A stretch of DNA of 41,888 nucleotides from Litoreibacter sp. (GCA_026710325.1 JAPORH010000195.1:1-41888); one strand, 5' to 3'; positions 32,604 through 41,888 are shown, counted from the first letter of the stretch. Notes: generated by a model not told the origin, from the letters alone. A program made the numbers and translations.

Positions 32604-34145
32604 TTACCGTCTTAATGCGGCTTTGATTTCGCTGGGCTGAAATGCTCCAATGGCCTTGCCAATAATCACGTAAAACATCCCTCCGCCTATCAGCAAGATT
32701 GCGAGCGCCGGGTAGCGCACGCCGGGCGAACCCAAAGCCTGCAGCAGAAACACCTGCAACAGATAGAGCATGCCGCCCATCAAGAGCGAGGCCACGACGA
32801 TGCGCGGTATGCGTTTTTTGAACCGGGCGTCCATGTGGGCCGCTGTCCCAAATTTCCGGGCCGCGCGCCATAGAAGCCATGCCATTGTCCAACCGGCCAA
32901 GCTCGTCGCCAAAGCCGCCGCAAGATAGTCAAGATAGGGCCAGAGGCCAACGGCTATGACCGCGTTCACCACCATAGCCACCACCGCAAAATAGAACGGC
33001 CGCTTCGTGTCCTCCCGCGCAAAGAAAATCGGTTGGTATATCTTCTGCAAGACAAACGCGGGCAGCCCGAGCCCGTAAACCGCCACCGCCAAGGCCGTGG
33101 CTGCAGCGTCATCAGATGTAAACGCGCCGCGCTCAAACAGGACTGAGATGATCGGCAAGGGCACCACCATCAGCGCCAGGGCGCAGGGCAGGGTGAGGGC
33201 CAAGGCGACCTCGCCCGCTCGGCTCAAAGCTTCTTGCCCGCCGGCTTCGTCGCCTGCTTGCAAGCGGCGCGACAGTTCCGGCAAAAGCACCACGCCAATG
33301 GCAATCGCGACCACGCCCAAAGGCAGCTGATAGAGCCTGTCGGCGTAATTGACCCAAGCGATGGCCCCCTCGGTCCAGCTGGCCACGTTGCGGCCCACCA
33401 GCAGGTTGATTTGCACGACACCACCCGCAAGAGCTGCGGGGGCTGCGATGATTGCAAGTCGCTTCAATTCTGGCGTCCAGCGCGGGCGCGTCGGAATCAG
33501 CCGGTAGCCCGCCCGCGACGCCGCCACCCAGACCAGCGCCAACTGCGCGATACCCGCCACAGGCACCGTCCAGGCCAGTGTCAGCCCGAGATCGAAGCCC
33601 AGGTAATAGGCCCCCGTCACCGCCGCGATAAACAGCACGTTCAGCAAAACAGGCGCAGCAGCGGCGGCGACAAACCGGCCCGTGGCGTTCAAGACGCCTG
33701 ACAGCAAGGCTGCGAGGGAAATGAACAAAATATAGGGAAATGCGATCCGACCAAAGAGTGTTGCCAGATCCAACCGATCATCGGCGGCAAAGCCTGACGC
33801 CATCAAAAGCACCAAAGCGGGCATAAAGAGCTGCGCCAATGCGGTGAAAAAGATCAGGATCGTGGCGAGCCCGGTAAAGGCGTCGCGCGCAAATTCATGC
33901 GATCCTTCGCCTGCCTCCACCTTTTTTGAAAACATCGGCACGAAGGCCATGTTAAACGCGCCCTCGGCGAAGAAGCGGCGGAACATGTTGGGCAGGGAAA
34001 AGGCGATCAGAAACGCCTCTGCCACGGGGCCAGAACCCAAGAAACCCGCAATCAGCACGTCGCGCACAAAGCCCAAAATACGCGACAGAAGCGTCCAGAG
34101 CCCAACCGTCGCAAACCCGCGCATCAGGCGGATCGGCTTGCTCAC
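32604..34145 (-). CDS. murJ: Lipid II flippase MurJ
   Basis: This 513-residue inner-membrane protein flips lipid II for peptidoglycan synthesis. It has about 14 hydrophobic segments; the N-terminus LMRGFATVGLWTLLSRILGFVRDVL and the PNMFRRFFAEGAFNMAFVPMF segment are family hallmarks (in pieces: SRILGFVRD, RRFFAEGAFN). The start is a GTG whose bases overlap the glnD stop (GTGA), giving tight coupling. GlnD-MurJ neighbours are common in this order of bacteria. Confidence 0.95.
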   Translation of the reverse strand: MSKPIRLMRGFATVGLWTLLSRILGFVRDVLIAGFLGSGPVAEAFLIAFSLPNMFRRFFAEGAFNMAFVPMFSKKVEAGEGSHEFARDAFTGLATILIFFTALAQLFMPALVLLMASGFAADDRLDLATLFGRIAFPYILFISLAALLSGVLNATGRFVAAAAAPVLLNVLFIAAVTGAYYLGFDLGLTLAWTVPVAGIAQLALVWVAASRAGYRLIPTRPRWTPELKRLAIIAAPAALAGGVVQINLLVGRNVASWTEGAIAWVNYADRLYQLPLGVVAIAIGVVLLPELSRRLQAGDEAGGQEALSRAGEVALALTLPCALALMVVPLPIISVLFERGAFTSDDAAATALAVAVYGLGLPAFVLQKIYQPIFFAREDTKRPFYFAVVAMVVNAVIAVGLWPYLDYLAAALATSLAGWTMAWLLWRAARKFGTAAHMDARFKKRIPRIVVASLLMGGMLYLLQVFLLQALGSPGVRYPALAILLIGGGMFYVIIGKAIGAFQPSEIKAALRR

Positions 34146-36910
34146 GGATTGGCCCTTTCAACGCCCTGGCTAATGGCTTCACGCAATTTTCTTTCGATGC
34201 CGCGTTGTTTTTCCTTTGAATGGAATTTCAGCCCGTAAATATCCTTCACGTAGAATGTGTCGACGACCTGTTCGCCGTAAGTGGCTATCACGGCTGAGGC
34301 GATCTGGATATTTGCGGCCGCCAGGGTACGGGTGAGATCAAACAAAAGCCCGGCCCGGTCACGTGTGTCGACTTCGATGATCGTGTAAATCTCCGAGCCC
34401 TCATTGTCGAAGGTAATCGAGGTGGGCACGCGGAATTGGCTTTCGCGTTTCTTGACCTTGTCGCGTGTCACCAGCGCGTCGCGGGCAACCACCTCGCCCT
34501 TCAAGGTCTTGTCGATCATGCCTTTCAGGCGCGGCAGCTTGCCCGCCTCGTAAGGGTGCCCTTCGGCGTCTTGTACCCAGAAGGCGGAGGTCACAAATCC
34601 GTCCTTTGTCGTGTAGGTCCGCGCGTCGACCACATTGGCGCCCACCAGCGCCAGAGCGCCGCAAATGCGGGAGAAGATGCCGGGGTGATCGGCCATTGCA
34701 AAGCAGATGCGCGTGGCGTCGCGATCCTCGTCCGGGGTCAGGCGGGTGCGTATCTCGTCCGTGTCGAGACCGAGCAGAAGTTCCGCGAAATCGATATGAG
34801 CCGTGACATGCAGGCCCTGCCAATAAGGCGGGTAGTGGCGCCCAGTTTCGCGGCGCATATCTTTGCTGTCCCATGCGGGCAGCGCCTCGCGCAGGTTACG
34901 TTTTGCCTCCGATCCGCGCGCTTCGCGGTTCAGCGCTTCCATGCCATCTTCCAACCCGCGCTTGGTCTGGCGGTAAAGCGCCCGAATGAGCGAGGCTTTC
35001 CAGTTGTTCCATGTGTCAGGGCCCACGCCGCGAATGTCGCAGACCGTCAAGACGCAGAGCAGGTCCAGCCGCTTGACCGTTTTGACCGCCTTTGCAAAGT
35101 CGCGCACCGTGCGCGGGTCGGCAATGTCGCGCTTTTGGGCCATGTCTGACATCAGCAAATGGTAGCGGACCAGCCATTCAACAGTTTCGCATTCCTCCGC
35201 GTTCAGCCCTAGGCGCGGCGCCACGTTACGCGCGATCTTTGCGCCCAAAATCGAGTGATCTTCGTCCTGCCCCTTGCCCAGATCATGCAACAGCAGGGCG
35301 ACATACAGCACGCGCCGGTTTATGCCTTCCTTCAATATTGAGGAGGCCACGGGCAGCTCTTCGATCAGCTCCTCCCGCTCGATCTGTGCTAGCACGGAGA
35401 TCGTCTGGATCGTGTGCTCGTCGACAGTGTAGCTGTGATACATGTTGAACTGCATCATCGCGATAATGCGGCCAAACTCGGGGATGAAGGCCCCCAAGAC
35501 ACCCAGCTCGTTCATCCGCCTCAGCGCGCGCTCCGGGTTGCCGAATTTCAATAGCGTATCGAGGAACACCTTAGAGGCATCCCTGTTCCACCGGGTTTTC
35601 TCATCTAGTAAATGCAGGTTTGCATCAATCAGCCGCATCAGGTCGGGGTGGATCAGGTAGCCCGTGCGCAAAGCCTCCTGAAACGCGCGCAGGATGTTCA
35701 GCGGGTCGCGCAGGAAAGTTTTGGGACCCGCGACATCGAGCCGGTTGCCGCGTAGCTTATAGCCCGGCTTTAGCTTCTTGCGCCGGGCGTTTCGGATCAT
35801 CGAGATGAAAGCGGGCGCTTGCTTGACGTGCTGCGCCTCAAGATCGGTGAGGATGATGCGCGTGAGTTCGCCCACTCGGGTCGCATGGCGGAAGTAGTCC
35901 TGCATAAAATGCTCGACCGCGCGCCGGCCACCATGGTCGCGGTAGCCCATGCGGGAGGCAACCTCCACCTGCATGTCGAAGCTCAGCTTCTCATTGGCAC
36001 GCCCGGTGATCAGATGCAGATGCGACCGTGTTGCCCAAAGGAAATTCTCGGCCGCGGCAAAATCGTCGCGCTCCTCGGCGGTGAACACCTTGGCGTCGAC
36101 CAACCCGGCCACGGTTTTGACCCGACGCGTATATTTGGCAATCCAGAACAGCGATTGCAGGTCGCGCAACCCGCCTTTGCCCTCTTTGACATTTGGCTCG
36201 ACAAGGTAGCGCTGCCCGCCATGGCGCTGCAGCCTCTCAGAGCGCTCCGAGAGTTTGGCCTCGACGAAATCGCGTTTTGTTTTGGAGAAAAGCTTGCTCC
36301 AAAGCGTGGCGTCCAGCTCCGCCGCCAAAGCCGCGTCGCCCGCGATATATCTGTTCTCGAGAAGTGCCGTTCGGATCGTGAAATCTTCGGCGCCAAGCCG
36401 CAAGCAGTCTTTAACGGTGCGCGACGCGTGTCCCACTTTCAGTTTCAGGTCCCAAAGGATGTAGAGCATCGACTCGATCACGCTCTCCGCCCAAGGCGTG
36501 ATCTTGTAGGGCGTCAAAAACAGCAGATCGACATCGGAGAATGGCGCCATTTCACCACGGCCATAGCCGCCGACCGCCACCAAGGAGAGCCGTTCAGCTT
36601 CCGTCGGGTTTGGTAGTGGGTGCAGATGGGTTTGCGCAACATGCAAAGCCGCCCGCACCAGCCCGTCGGTCAGGTAGGTGTAAGAGTGGGTCAGCGGGTA
36701 GGCAGCCAATGGCTCTGCCTCAAAAGCTTGCGCAATCTGCGCGCGGCCTGTTGCCGCCGCGTCTTTCAAAACGGCGACTGTGGCGGCGCGTATCGCCTTT
36801 GCGTCGCTTGCGTCTGCAAGAGCCAGTTCCAAGCTTTGATACAGCGCAGCGGGGGCGAAAATGTCCTCAGCCGGGCAAATCAGATTGCCCGGGTCAGGTT
36901 GTGTCGCCAT
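34142..36910 (-). CDS. glnD: Bifunctional PII uridylyltransferase/uridylyl-removing enzyme
   Basis: This 922-residue enzyme adds UMP to, or removes it from, the PII nitrogen-signal protein in response to glutamine. The nucleotidyltransferase centre is VGGYGRGEMAPFSDVDLLFL. The HD domain that removes UMP is seen as LLLHDLGKGQDEDHSILGA. Two ACT domains lie at the C-terminus (ICFAMADHPGIFSRIC and EVDTRDRAGLLFDLTR). The ATG at 36910 is used because the 18-codon extension from a TTG overlaps the preceding gene; neither start has a strong ribosome site. It leads into murJ by a 4-bp overlap. Confidence 0.95.
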   Translation of the reverse strand: MATQPDPGNLICPAEDIFAPAALYQSLELALADASDAKAIRAATVAVLKDAAATGRAQIAQAFEAEPLAAYPLTHSYTYLTDGLVRAALHVAQTHLHPLPNPTEAERLSLVAVGGYGRGEMAPFSDVDLLFLTPYKITPWAESVIESMLYILWDLKLKVGHASRTVKDCLRLGAEDFTIRTALLENRYIAGDAALAAELDATLWSKLFSKTKRDFVEAKLSERSERLQRHGGQRYLVEPNVKEGKGGLRDLQSLFWIAKYTRRVKTVAGLVDAKVFTAEERDDFAAAENFLWATRSHLHLITGRANEKLSFDMQVEVASRMGYRDHGGRRAVEHFMQDYFRHATRVGELTRIILTDLEAQHVKQAPAFISMIRNARRKKLKPGYKLRGNRLDVAGPKTFLRDPLNILRAFQEALRTGYLIHPDLMRLIDANLHLLDEKTRWNRDASKVFLDTLLKFGNPERALRRMNELGVLGAFIPEFGRIIAMMQFNMYHSYTVDEHTIQTISVLAQIEREELIEELPVASSILKEGINRRVLYVALLLHDLGKGQDEDHSILGAKIARNVAPRLGLNAEECETVEWLVRYHLLMSDMAQKRDIADPRTVRDFAKAVKTVKRLDLLCVLTVCDIRGVGPDTWNNWKASLIRALYRQTKRGLEDGMEALNREARGSEAKRNLREALPAWDSKDMRRETGRHYPPYWQGLHVTAHIDFAELLLGLDTDEIRTRLTPDEDRDATRICFAMADHPGIFSRICGALALVGANVVDARTYTTKDGFVTSAFWVQDAEGHPYEAGKLPRLKGMIDKTLKGEVVARDALVTRDKVKKRESQFRVPTSITFDNEGSEIYTIIEVDTRDRAGLLFDLTRTLAAANIQIASAVIATYGEQVVDTFYVKDIYGLKFHSKEKQRGIERKLREAISQGVERANP

Positions 36911-36923
36911 CAGCGCAAGGGGA

Positions 36924-38087
36924 TTAGAAGCCGCCAGTGCTGAAGGATTTTGGAGCTGGGTCAATGATCTGGACCTGTGCGTCAGTTACTTGGGCCACGG
37001 CCAGAGCACGCTCATTCGTGCCATCCGCTTTGAAGCGAAATACCCCGTTCACCCCCGCAAAACCAGAGGATTGCGTCAGGTTTGCGACGGTTGGGGGCAG
37101 GTCTTTGGCGGCCAAAGCGCCAATCGCAGCCACACCATCATAGCCAAGCCCGGCAATTGCGTTCGGAGCGCTTCCGTATGAGGCGAGGTAGCGTGCTTCA
37201 AAACGCGACGTTAGGTTTGGGTCTGGAAGCGTGAACCAACCACCTTGCAAACCGCTCAAGGACAAGGTCTGCGGCGGGATGTTCCAGGGCGTCAAACCCA
37301 AATATTTGACCGTATTTGGGTTGATGCCTTGGCTCGGCAGCAATTCAGCGAGAAATGGAAGAGCGCCCGCGCTACCGTCGGTGATCATGACCGCATTGGC
37401 GGCATTGTCGCGCACGCTGGCGGTGACTTTGGGCATCGCCGAGGCAATGCCTTCCTGCGAAAATTCAAAGGAGCCATCGCCAACAACTTGGACGCCTGCC
37501 TGAACTGCCGCTTGCGCAACAGCGCTGCGCGCCACCTGACCTGCGGGCGTGGTGGGATGCACGATGACCAATCGGTTGCGTCCCTGCCGTGCGGCGTAGC
37601 GGACGATACGGTTCGCGGTGTTCTCGAACGTGTTGCCGAGCACGAAAAGGTTGCCCCCGGCAATAGCTGTGTTGTTGGAGAATGCGAGGACGTTCACCCC
37701 TTCGTTCTGCGCAACCAGCGCCGCTGCGTTTGCCGCGTCAGAGCGCAGCGGCCCGAGGATCACGTCAGCCCCGTCAGCTATGGCCCTCTGCGCGGCGCTG
37801 GCCGCCTGGGCGGGTTGACCAGCCGTTGGATAAACCTTGATCTCGATGGAACCACCCAGATCGGCGGCTGCGAGCCGTGCCGCGTTTTCAAGTCCTCGCG
37901 CGATGCCGTCATCACCTGCATTTGGGGAGCCGTAGGGCACCAAAAGTGCCACCATTCTGTCAGCGCCAGACGTGGTCACCGGAGCGGTTGTAGGCGCGGG
38001 CAGGTCGCAGGCGGCCATTGCTGCAAGCCCGGCCAAAGCCGCGAGCCCGCGCAAGCCCTTGCGCGCCGCTTTGAAAAGGTTGAACAT
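36924..38087 (-). CDS. Penicillin-binding protein activator-like lipoprotein (LpoA/LppC type)
   Basis: This 387-residue lipoprotein has a signal peptide with lipobox LAAMAAC, so Cys27 is predicted to be lipidated. The rest is a periplasmic-binding-protein fold: MVALLVPYGSPNAGDDGIARGLENAARLA, then DVILGPLRSDAANAAALVAQNEGVNVLAFSN (short forms: LVPYGS, ILGPLRSD), as in the LppC/LpoA family and amino acid-binding relatives. LpoA stimulates PBP1A in E. coli; the same role here is inference. AAGGAG lies before the ATG. rsmI is divergent, the same arrangement as lpoA and rsmI in enterobacteria. Confidence 0.87.
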   Translation of the reverse strand: MFNLFKAARKGLRGLAALAGLAAMAACDLPAPTTAPVTTSGADRMVALLVPYGSPNAGDDGIARGLENAARLAAADLGGSIEIKVYPTAGQPAQAASAAQRAIADGADVILGPLRSDAANAAALVAQNEGVNVLAFSNNTAIAGGNLFVLGNTFENTANRIVRYAARQGRNRLVIVHPTTPAGQVARSAVAQAAVQAGVQVVGDGSFEFSQEGIASAMPKVTASVRDNAANAVMITDGSAGALPFLAELLPSQGINPNTVKYLGLTPWNIPPQTLSLSGLQGGWFTLPDPNLTSRFEARYLASYGSAPNAIAGLGYDGVAAIGALAAKDLPPTVANLTQSSGFAGVNGVFRFKADGTNERALAVAQVTDAQVQIIDPAPKSFSTGGF

Positions 38088-38212
38088 TGTCGAAATCTCC
38101 TTGCTCCCCGAAGGCGCACATAGTGCCCGCCCTGACATCCCTTTTTGGGACTATGCGGCAAAATATGCGTATCGAACGGTCAAGTAAATGTGAAGGATCG
38201 GGTAAAATTCCC

Positions 38213-39073
38213 ATGACAGCGGCAAATCGCGTAGCTCTTGCGCCCGGGCTCTATTTTCTGGCCACCCCAATAGGCACGGCCCGCGACATCACGCTGCGCG
38301 CGCTGGACATCCTGGCTTCGGCGGATGTGCTGGCGGCTGAGGACACAAGGTCTTTGCGAAAGCTAATGGATATTCACGGCGTCGCCCTCGACGGGCGGCC
38401 GCTTATCTCCTATCACGATCACAACGGCGCCAAGACGCGCCCGGCGCTCATCGCGGCCTTGGAGCAGGGCAAATCGGTTGCCTATGCCTCTGAGGCAGGC
38501 ACGCCCTTGATCGCTGATCCGGGTTACCAGCTTGGACGGGTCGCGCGGGAGGCCGGGCATCTGGTCACAGCCGCGCCCGGCCCGTCAGCGCTCCTGAGCG
38601 CGCTGACCGTGAGCGGGCTGGCCACGGATAGTTTTTTCTTTGCAGGCTTTGCGCCGAACGCGTCGGGTCAGAGACAGAGCTTTTTTCGCGGATTGGCAGA
38701 AGTTCCGGGCACGCTTGTCTTTTATGAAAGTCCCAACCGGGTGGCCAAATCGCTTGCAGATATGGTTAAGGTCTTCGGACCGGAGCGCGAAGCGGTGATG
38801 GCGCGTGAGCTCACCAAAAAGTTTGAAGAAGTTTGTCGCGCACAGCTTGGCGAGCTGGCCCTCCAGATGTCTGAAAGAAAGCTGAAAGGCGAGGTCGTGT
38901 TGCTTGTGGCGCGCGGCGAGGAAGCGGCCCTTGATGAAGAGGCTGTTCGAAATATGCTGAAAGACGCCCTTAAATCTCACAGTGTTAAAGATGCTGTAAG
39001 CTCTATTGTGCAAGACACAGGGTGGAAGCGTCGGGATGTGTACCAAATGGCGCTCACATTGGAGAAAGAGTGA
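38213..39073 (+). CDS. rsmI: 16S rRNA (cytidine(1402)-2'-O)-methyltransferase
   Basis: This 286-residue enzyme 2'-O-methylates C1402 in the ribosomal P-site. It has the SAM-dependent tetrapyrrole-methylase fold: GLYFLATPIGTARDITLRAL, DVLAAEDTRSLRKL, SYHDHN, and SEAGTPLIADPGYQLGR with APGPSALLSALTVSGL, all family hallmarks. The ATG at 38213 follows GAAGGATCGG; an earlier frame would run into the divergent lipoprotein gene. Its stop overlaps the yraN ATG by one base (TGATG). Confidence 0.95.
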   Translation: MTAANRVALAPGLYFLATPIGTARDITLRALDILASADVLAAEDTRSLRKLMDIHGVALDGRPLISYHDHNGAKTRPALIAALEQGKSVAYASEAGTPLIADPGYQLGRVAREAGHLVTAAPGPSALLSALTVSGLATDSFFFAGFAPNASGQRQSFFRGLAEVPGTLVFYESPNRVAKSLADMVKVFGPEREAVMARELTKKFEEVCRAQLGELALQMSERKLKGEVVLLVARGEEAALDEEAVRNMLKDALKSHSVKDAVSSIVQDTGWKRRDVYQMALTLEKE

Positions 39074-39426
39074 TGAGTGGCAGCGTTGGTTATCATGCGG
39101 GTTTAAGCGCGGAACAAAGCGTTGGCAATCGCTACATGGAAGCCGGCTATCGCATCGCGGCGAACCGCTATCGTGGATCGGGCGGTGAGATCGACCTAAT
39201 TGCCGAACGTGACGGCGAGTTGGTGTTTATTGAGGTCAAGAAAAGCAAAACGCATGCAGCCGCTGCCGCCCGCCTGCTGCCGCGCCAGATCGCGCGCCTT
39301 TTTGCGACAGCGTCTGAATTCCTAGCCAGTATGCCCAATGGTCAGGACACAAACAGCCGCTTTGATGTGGCTTTGGTCGATGGTGCCGGGCGGGTCGACA
39401 TCTTGGAAAACGTGCTCGCTGCTTAG
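39073..39426 (+). CDS. yraN: YraN family (UPF0102) nuclease-fold protein
   Basis: This 117-residue protein has the UPF0102 motifs GxxxEQxAxxY-like start (GLSAEQSVGNRYMEAGY), NRYRGSGGEIDLIAERDGELVFIEVKK, which holds the E-D-ExK residues of a restriction-endonuclease-like fold. Its function is not established. Translation is probably coupled to rsmI. The RsmI-YraN-LpoA neighbourhood is widely conserved. Confidence 0.94.
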   Translation: MSGSVGYHAGLSAEQSVGNRYMEAGYRIAANRYRGSGGEIDLIAERDGELVFIEVKKSKTHAAAAARLLPRQIARLFATASEFLASMPNGQDTNSRFDVALVDGAGRVDILENVLAA

Positions 39427-39515
39427 CAGTGCAGACTGTTTGCGCGCTGATCGCGCATTGCCACGGCATCGACTTCACGCCATTTAGGGCTTGTTGAGAC
39501 GCAGGAGGCAACGCC

Positions 39516-40457
39516 ATGGCCCTTAAAGTCGCCATTCAAATGGACCCGATCGACGCGATTGATATCGACGCCGATAGCAGTTTTCGAATTGCCGAGGAGG
39601 CGCAGGCGCGTGGTCACGAGTTGTTTTTCTACACGCCAGACCAGCTTTCCTACCGTGAAGGGCGGGTTTTGGCCAAAGGCTGGCCGCTGACCGTTCGCCG
39701 CGAAAAGGGCGATCACTTTTCGCTTGGCGATCATCAGGAAATCGACCTTGCCGATTGGGACGTGGTTTGGCTGCGACAAGATCCGCCTTTTGACATGGGC
39801 TATATCACGACCACCCATCTGCTCGACCGCATCCATCCCTCGACGCTTGTCGTCAATGACCCAACTTGGGTACGCAATTGGCCCGAAAAATTAAAGGTTC
39901 TCGATTACCCAAACCTGACGCCACCCACGGCAATCGCGCGGGACCTGGACACGCTCAAAGCGTTTCGCGCGGCGCATGGCACAGTGATCCTAAAGCCGCT
40001 TTACGGCAATGGCGGGGCGGGCGTGTTCAAGCTGGCGGCGGATGACAGCAATATCAATTCGCTTCATGAGCTTTTCACGGGCATCAATCGCGAGCCGCTG
40101 ATCATGCAGAAATTCCTGCCTGATGTGGCCCAAGGCGATAAACGGGTCATCCTGATCGATGGGGAACCTGTCGGCGGCATTAACCGGGTACCGGCCAAGG
40201 GTGAGACGCGGTCAAACATGCATGTGGGCGGGCGGCCAGAGCCCACCAAGCTGAGCGAACGCGAGTTGGAGATTTGTGCGCGGATCGGTCAGGATTTGAA
40301 AGACCATGGTCAGATATTCGTGGGTATCGATGTGATTGGCGGCTGGCTGACCGAGATCAACGTGACATCGCCCACGGGTTTGCAGGAGCTTGAGCGCTTT
40401 GACGGGGTGAATGTGACCGCCAAAATCTGGGAGGCAATCGAGGCCAAGTGCGGCTAG
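39516..40457 (+). CDS. gshB: Glutathione synthase
   Basis: This 313-residue ATP-grasp enzyme joins gamma-glutamylcysteine and glycine. [15 protein letters not shown] is the N-terminal domain, [17 protein letters not shown] the ATP-grasp loop, and [19 protein letters not shown] and [17 protein letters not shown] the catalytic core with the metal ligands (E, N). Length is normal. AGGAGG lies before the ATG. It stands 89 bp after yraN in the same direction, as in related alphaproteobacteria. Confidence 0.96.
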   Translation: MALKVAIQMDPIDAIDIDADSSFRIAEEAQARGHELFFYTPDQLSYREGRVLAKGWPLTVRREKGDHFSLGDHQEIDLADWDVVWLRQDPPFDMGYITTTHLLDRIHPSTLVVNDPTWVRNWPEKLKVLDYPNLTPPTAIARDLDTLKAFRAAHGTVILKPLYGNGGAGVFKLAADDSNINSLHELFTGINREPLIMQKFLPDVAQGDKRVILIDGEPVGGINRVPAKGETRSNMHVGGRPEPTKLSERELEICARIGQDLKDHGQIFVGIDVIGGWLTEINVTSPTGLQELERFDGVNVTAKIWEAIEAKCG

Positions 40458-40472
40458 AGCGTCAACATTCAA

Positions 40473-40491
40473 CGCAAATTCACGATTTGCG
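40473..40491. repeat. Inverted repeat in the gshB-comM gap
   Basis: CGCAAAT-TCACG-ATTTGCG is a perfect 7-bp stem with a 5-nt loop, 15 bp after the gshB stop. No T-tract follows on the gshB strand; an A8 run lies 10 bp further on. It could be a weak terminator for either convergent gene. Confidence 0.4.
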
Positions 40492-40587
40492 CATGCGAAA
40501 AAAAATCGGCTAAGCCGTTGAATCCGGGGCGTCGGAACTGAGCGCTTGCTTGTTGGCAACAGGCCAAAACGGCGAGAAAATTAACCT

Positions 40588-41888
40588 TTACGCGGCAACG
40601 CGGAAGCTGACGGCCTCGGCGACATGGTTTGATTTTACATCATCAGAACCATCAAGATCCGCTATTGTGCGCGCAACGCGCAAGATGCGGTGATAGCTGC
40701 GGGCAGACAGGCGGAAATGCTCTGCGGCTTTTGTGAGGAGGGTCGCTCCTTCCGCATCAGGGGCCGCCACTTCTTTTAGAAACTCGCCTTCGAGATCGGC
40801 ATTGACGCGCAGGTCTGGGAACTCTGAATAGCGTGTCTGCTGGAGCGAGCGCGCCGCCGCCACGCGAGCGGCAACGGCCTCTGATGTTTCGCCGGCGGCC
40901 GGCAGGTCCAGATCGACAAAGGCAACTGTCGGCACATCGATGCGCAGGTCGAACCGATCCATGAGAGGGCCGGAAATCTTGCCCATGTAGTCCTCCCCGC
41001 AGGCTGGCACCCGCGCGCAGGCGCGCTCGGGGTCGGAAAGGTAGCCGCAACGGCACGGGTTGGCAGCGGCGATCAGCATGAATTTGCATGGGTATTTCAC
41101 ATGCGCATTGGCGCGGGCGACGACGACGTCGCCGGTTTCAATCGGTTGTCGCAGGGTTTCCAGCACCGCACGGGGGTATTCCGGGAATTCGTCCATAAAC
41201 AGGACACCGTTATGCGCTAGGGAGATTTCCCCGGGTTTTGCGCCGCGCCCGCCGCCCACAATGGCAGCCATAGAGGCGGTATGATGCGGCGTGCGAAAAG
41301 GACGGTCGCGGGAGATGCCACCTTCCTCCAGAAGCCCGGCGAGCGAATGGATCATCGAGGTTTCCAAAGCTTCTTCGGGCGCGAGCGGCGGCATGATGCC
41401 GGGCAGGCGTGCGGCAAGCATGGATTTGCCAGACCCCGGAGTGCCGACCATCAACAAGTGGTGGCGACCGGCGGCGGCGATTTCCATGGCGCGTTTGGCG
41501 CGCTCCTGGCCTTTGACGTCGCGCATGCATTTGGCGTGGGGGGCGCTTGTCACGGTGCCGGGCTCCGCGGCGGTGAGGGGCATTTGCCCGGTGAAATGTT
41601 GGATGCACGCATGCAAAGAGGGTGCGCCCAGGACTTGCGTGCTGTCGACCCAAGCGGCCTCTGGGCCGCAGGTGGCGGGGCACAAGAGTGTGCAGTTTTC
41701 TTCCGCCGCTGCGAGCGCAGCTGGTAGAGTGCCGAGCACAGAGACCAGCGAGCCGTCGAGAGAAAGCTCACCGAGGGAGACGACATTCGCCACATCTTCG
41801 ACGGGCAGGATATCGATGGCCGCCAGCAAGCTCAGCGCGACGCGCTTTACATGCCTGCCCTGGTCGCTGTCAGGTTCAACCCAGACAT
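40588..41888 (-). CDS. comM: YifB/ComM-family Mg-chelatase-like AAA+ ATPase (5' end outside window)
   Basis: About 433 residues are visible of a family that is usually near 500. Walker A is GTPGSGKSMLAARLPG, Walker B is NGVLFMDEFPEY, and RTPHHTASMAAIVGG plus CRCGYLSDPERAC are family hallmarks; the C-terminal Mg_chelatase_C helix bundle ends SFRVAA. ComM is a helicase that aids branch migration during natural transformation. The frame stays open to the window edge, but the last ~60 bases do not encode the strongly conserved PADLPKEGSHFDLP region expected there, so the start of this copy may be altered or mis-sequenced. Confidence 0.85.
   Translation of the reverse strand, partial: VWVEPDSDQGRHVKRVALSLLAAIDILPVEDVANVVSLGELSLDGSLVSVLGTLPAALAAAEENCTLLCPATCGPEAAWVDSTQVLGAPSLHACIQHFTGQMPLTAAEPGTVTSAPHAKCMRDVKGQERAKRAMEIAAAGRHHLLMVGTPGSGKSMLAARLPGIMPPLAPEEALETSMIHSLAGLLEEGGISRDRPFRTPHHTASMAAIVGGGRGAKPGEISLAHNGVLFMDEFPEYPRAVLETLRQPIETGDVVVARANAHVKYPCKFMLIAAANPCRCGYLSDPERACARVPACGEDYMGKISGPLMDRFDLRIDVPTVAFVDLDLPAAGETSEAVAARVAAARSLQQTRYSEFPDLRVNADLEGEFLKEVAAPDAEGATLLTKAAEHFRLSARSYHRILRVARTIADLDGSDDVKSNHVAEAVSFRVAA

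Noticed and set aside
38087-38212. Extended rsmI start
   Set aside because: It would overlap the leader of the divergent lipoprotein gene, and the added residues do not look like the family's N-terminus.
1-41888. CRISPR arrays, tRNA/rRNA genes, transposases, phage or defence islands
   Set aside because: None was seen on reading the sequence and translations; gene content is housekeeping with conserved neighbourhoods.

Overview
The window looks like ordinary chromosome from an alphaproteobacterium of the Rhodobacterales, most likely the marine Roseobacter group. Three things point there. The ethylmalonyl-CoA pathway genes (ethylmalonyl-CoA mutase and crotonyl-CoA carboxylase/reductase) flank an acyltransferase gene and sit beside a LuxR/LuxI quorum-sensing pair. 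The succinate dehydrogenase operon carries a small lipoprotein gene between sdhA and sdhB. Short GC-rich dispersed repeats end in a (G)TATTT core. No rRNA, tRNA, CRISPR array, transposase, integrase or phage gene was seen. Both window ends cut genes.

Layout. 1-1112: the tail of a methyltransferase-like gene and a secreted DUF1194 (von Willebrand A-like) protein. 1279-4985 (+): sdhC-sdhD-sdhA-lipoprotein-sdhB, followed end to end by an unknown membrane protein on the minus strand. 5794-9599: a DUF1989 protein (+), then purine nucleoside phosphorylase, a membrane fatty-acid desaturase and polyphosphate kinase 2 (all -). 9753-14724: ethylmalonyl-CoA mutase (-), divergent from a PlsB-like acyltransferase and ccr (+), closed by a textbook terminator. 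14836-16606: a 20-bp dyad, a small ORF overlapping a LuxR regulator, and a LuxI acyl-homoserine-lactone synthase. 16660-18198: an SF1 (RecD/Pif1-like) helicase.

18195-25012 (-): TauE/SafE permease plus its TIGR02186 partner, then a five-gene BMP-type ABC importer cluster, probably for purine nucleosides or related compounds, with an NTF2-like protein embedded in it. 25190-27765 (-): an overlapping nfu-GFA-tsaB-rimI string preceded by a universal stress protein. 27949-29351 (-): a branched-chain aminotransferase and a VOC-family protein. 29697-32479: a small P-loop kinase (+), trpS (-), a rhomboid-like protein that appears to have lost its catalytic residues (+), and a second VOC protein (+). 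32604-38087 (-): glnD-murJ behind an LpoA-like lipoprotein gene. 38213-40457 (+): rsmI-yraN-gshB. 40588-41888 (-): a YifB/ComM-like AAA ATPase cut by the window end.

Most of this is housekeeping: respiration, acetyl-CoA assimilation, envelope synthesis, nitrogen signalling and RNA modification. The parts most worth a second look are the ccr-luxRI junction (perfect dyad plus overlapping small ORF), the sdh-embedded lipoprotein, the protease-dead rhomboid, the NTF2-like protein inside the ABC operon, the paired GTGATCAC palindromes before sdhC, the dispersed hairpin/TATTT repeat, and a possible disruption in the ComM reading frame at the window edge. I do not see a clear new defence or mobile system here.
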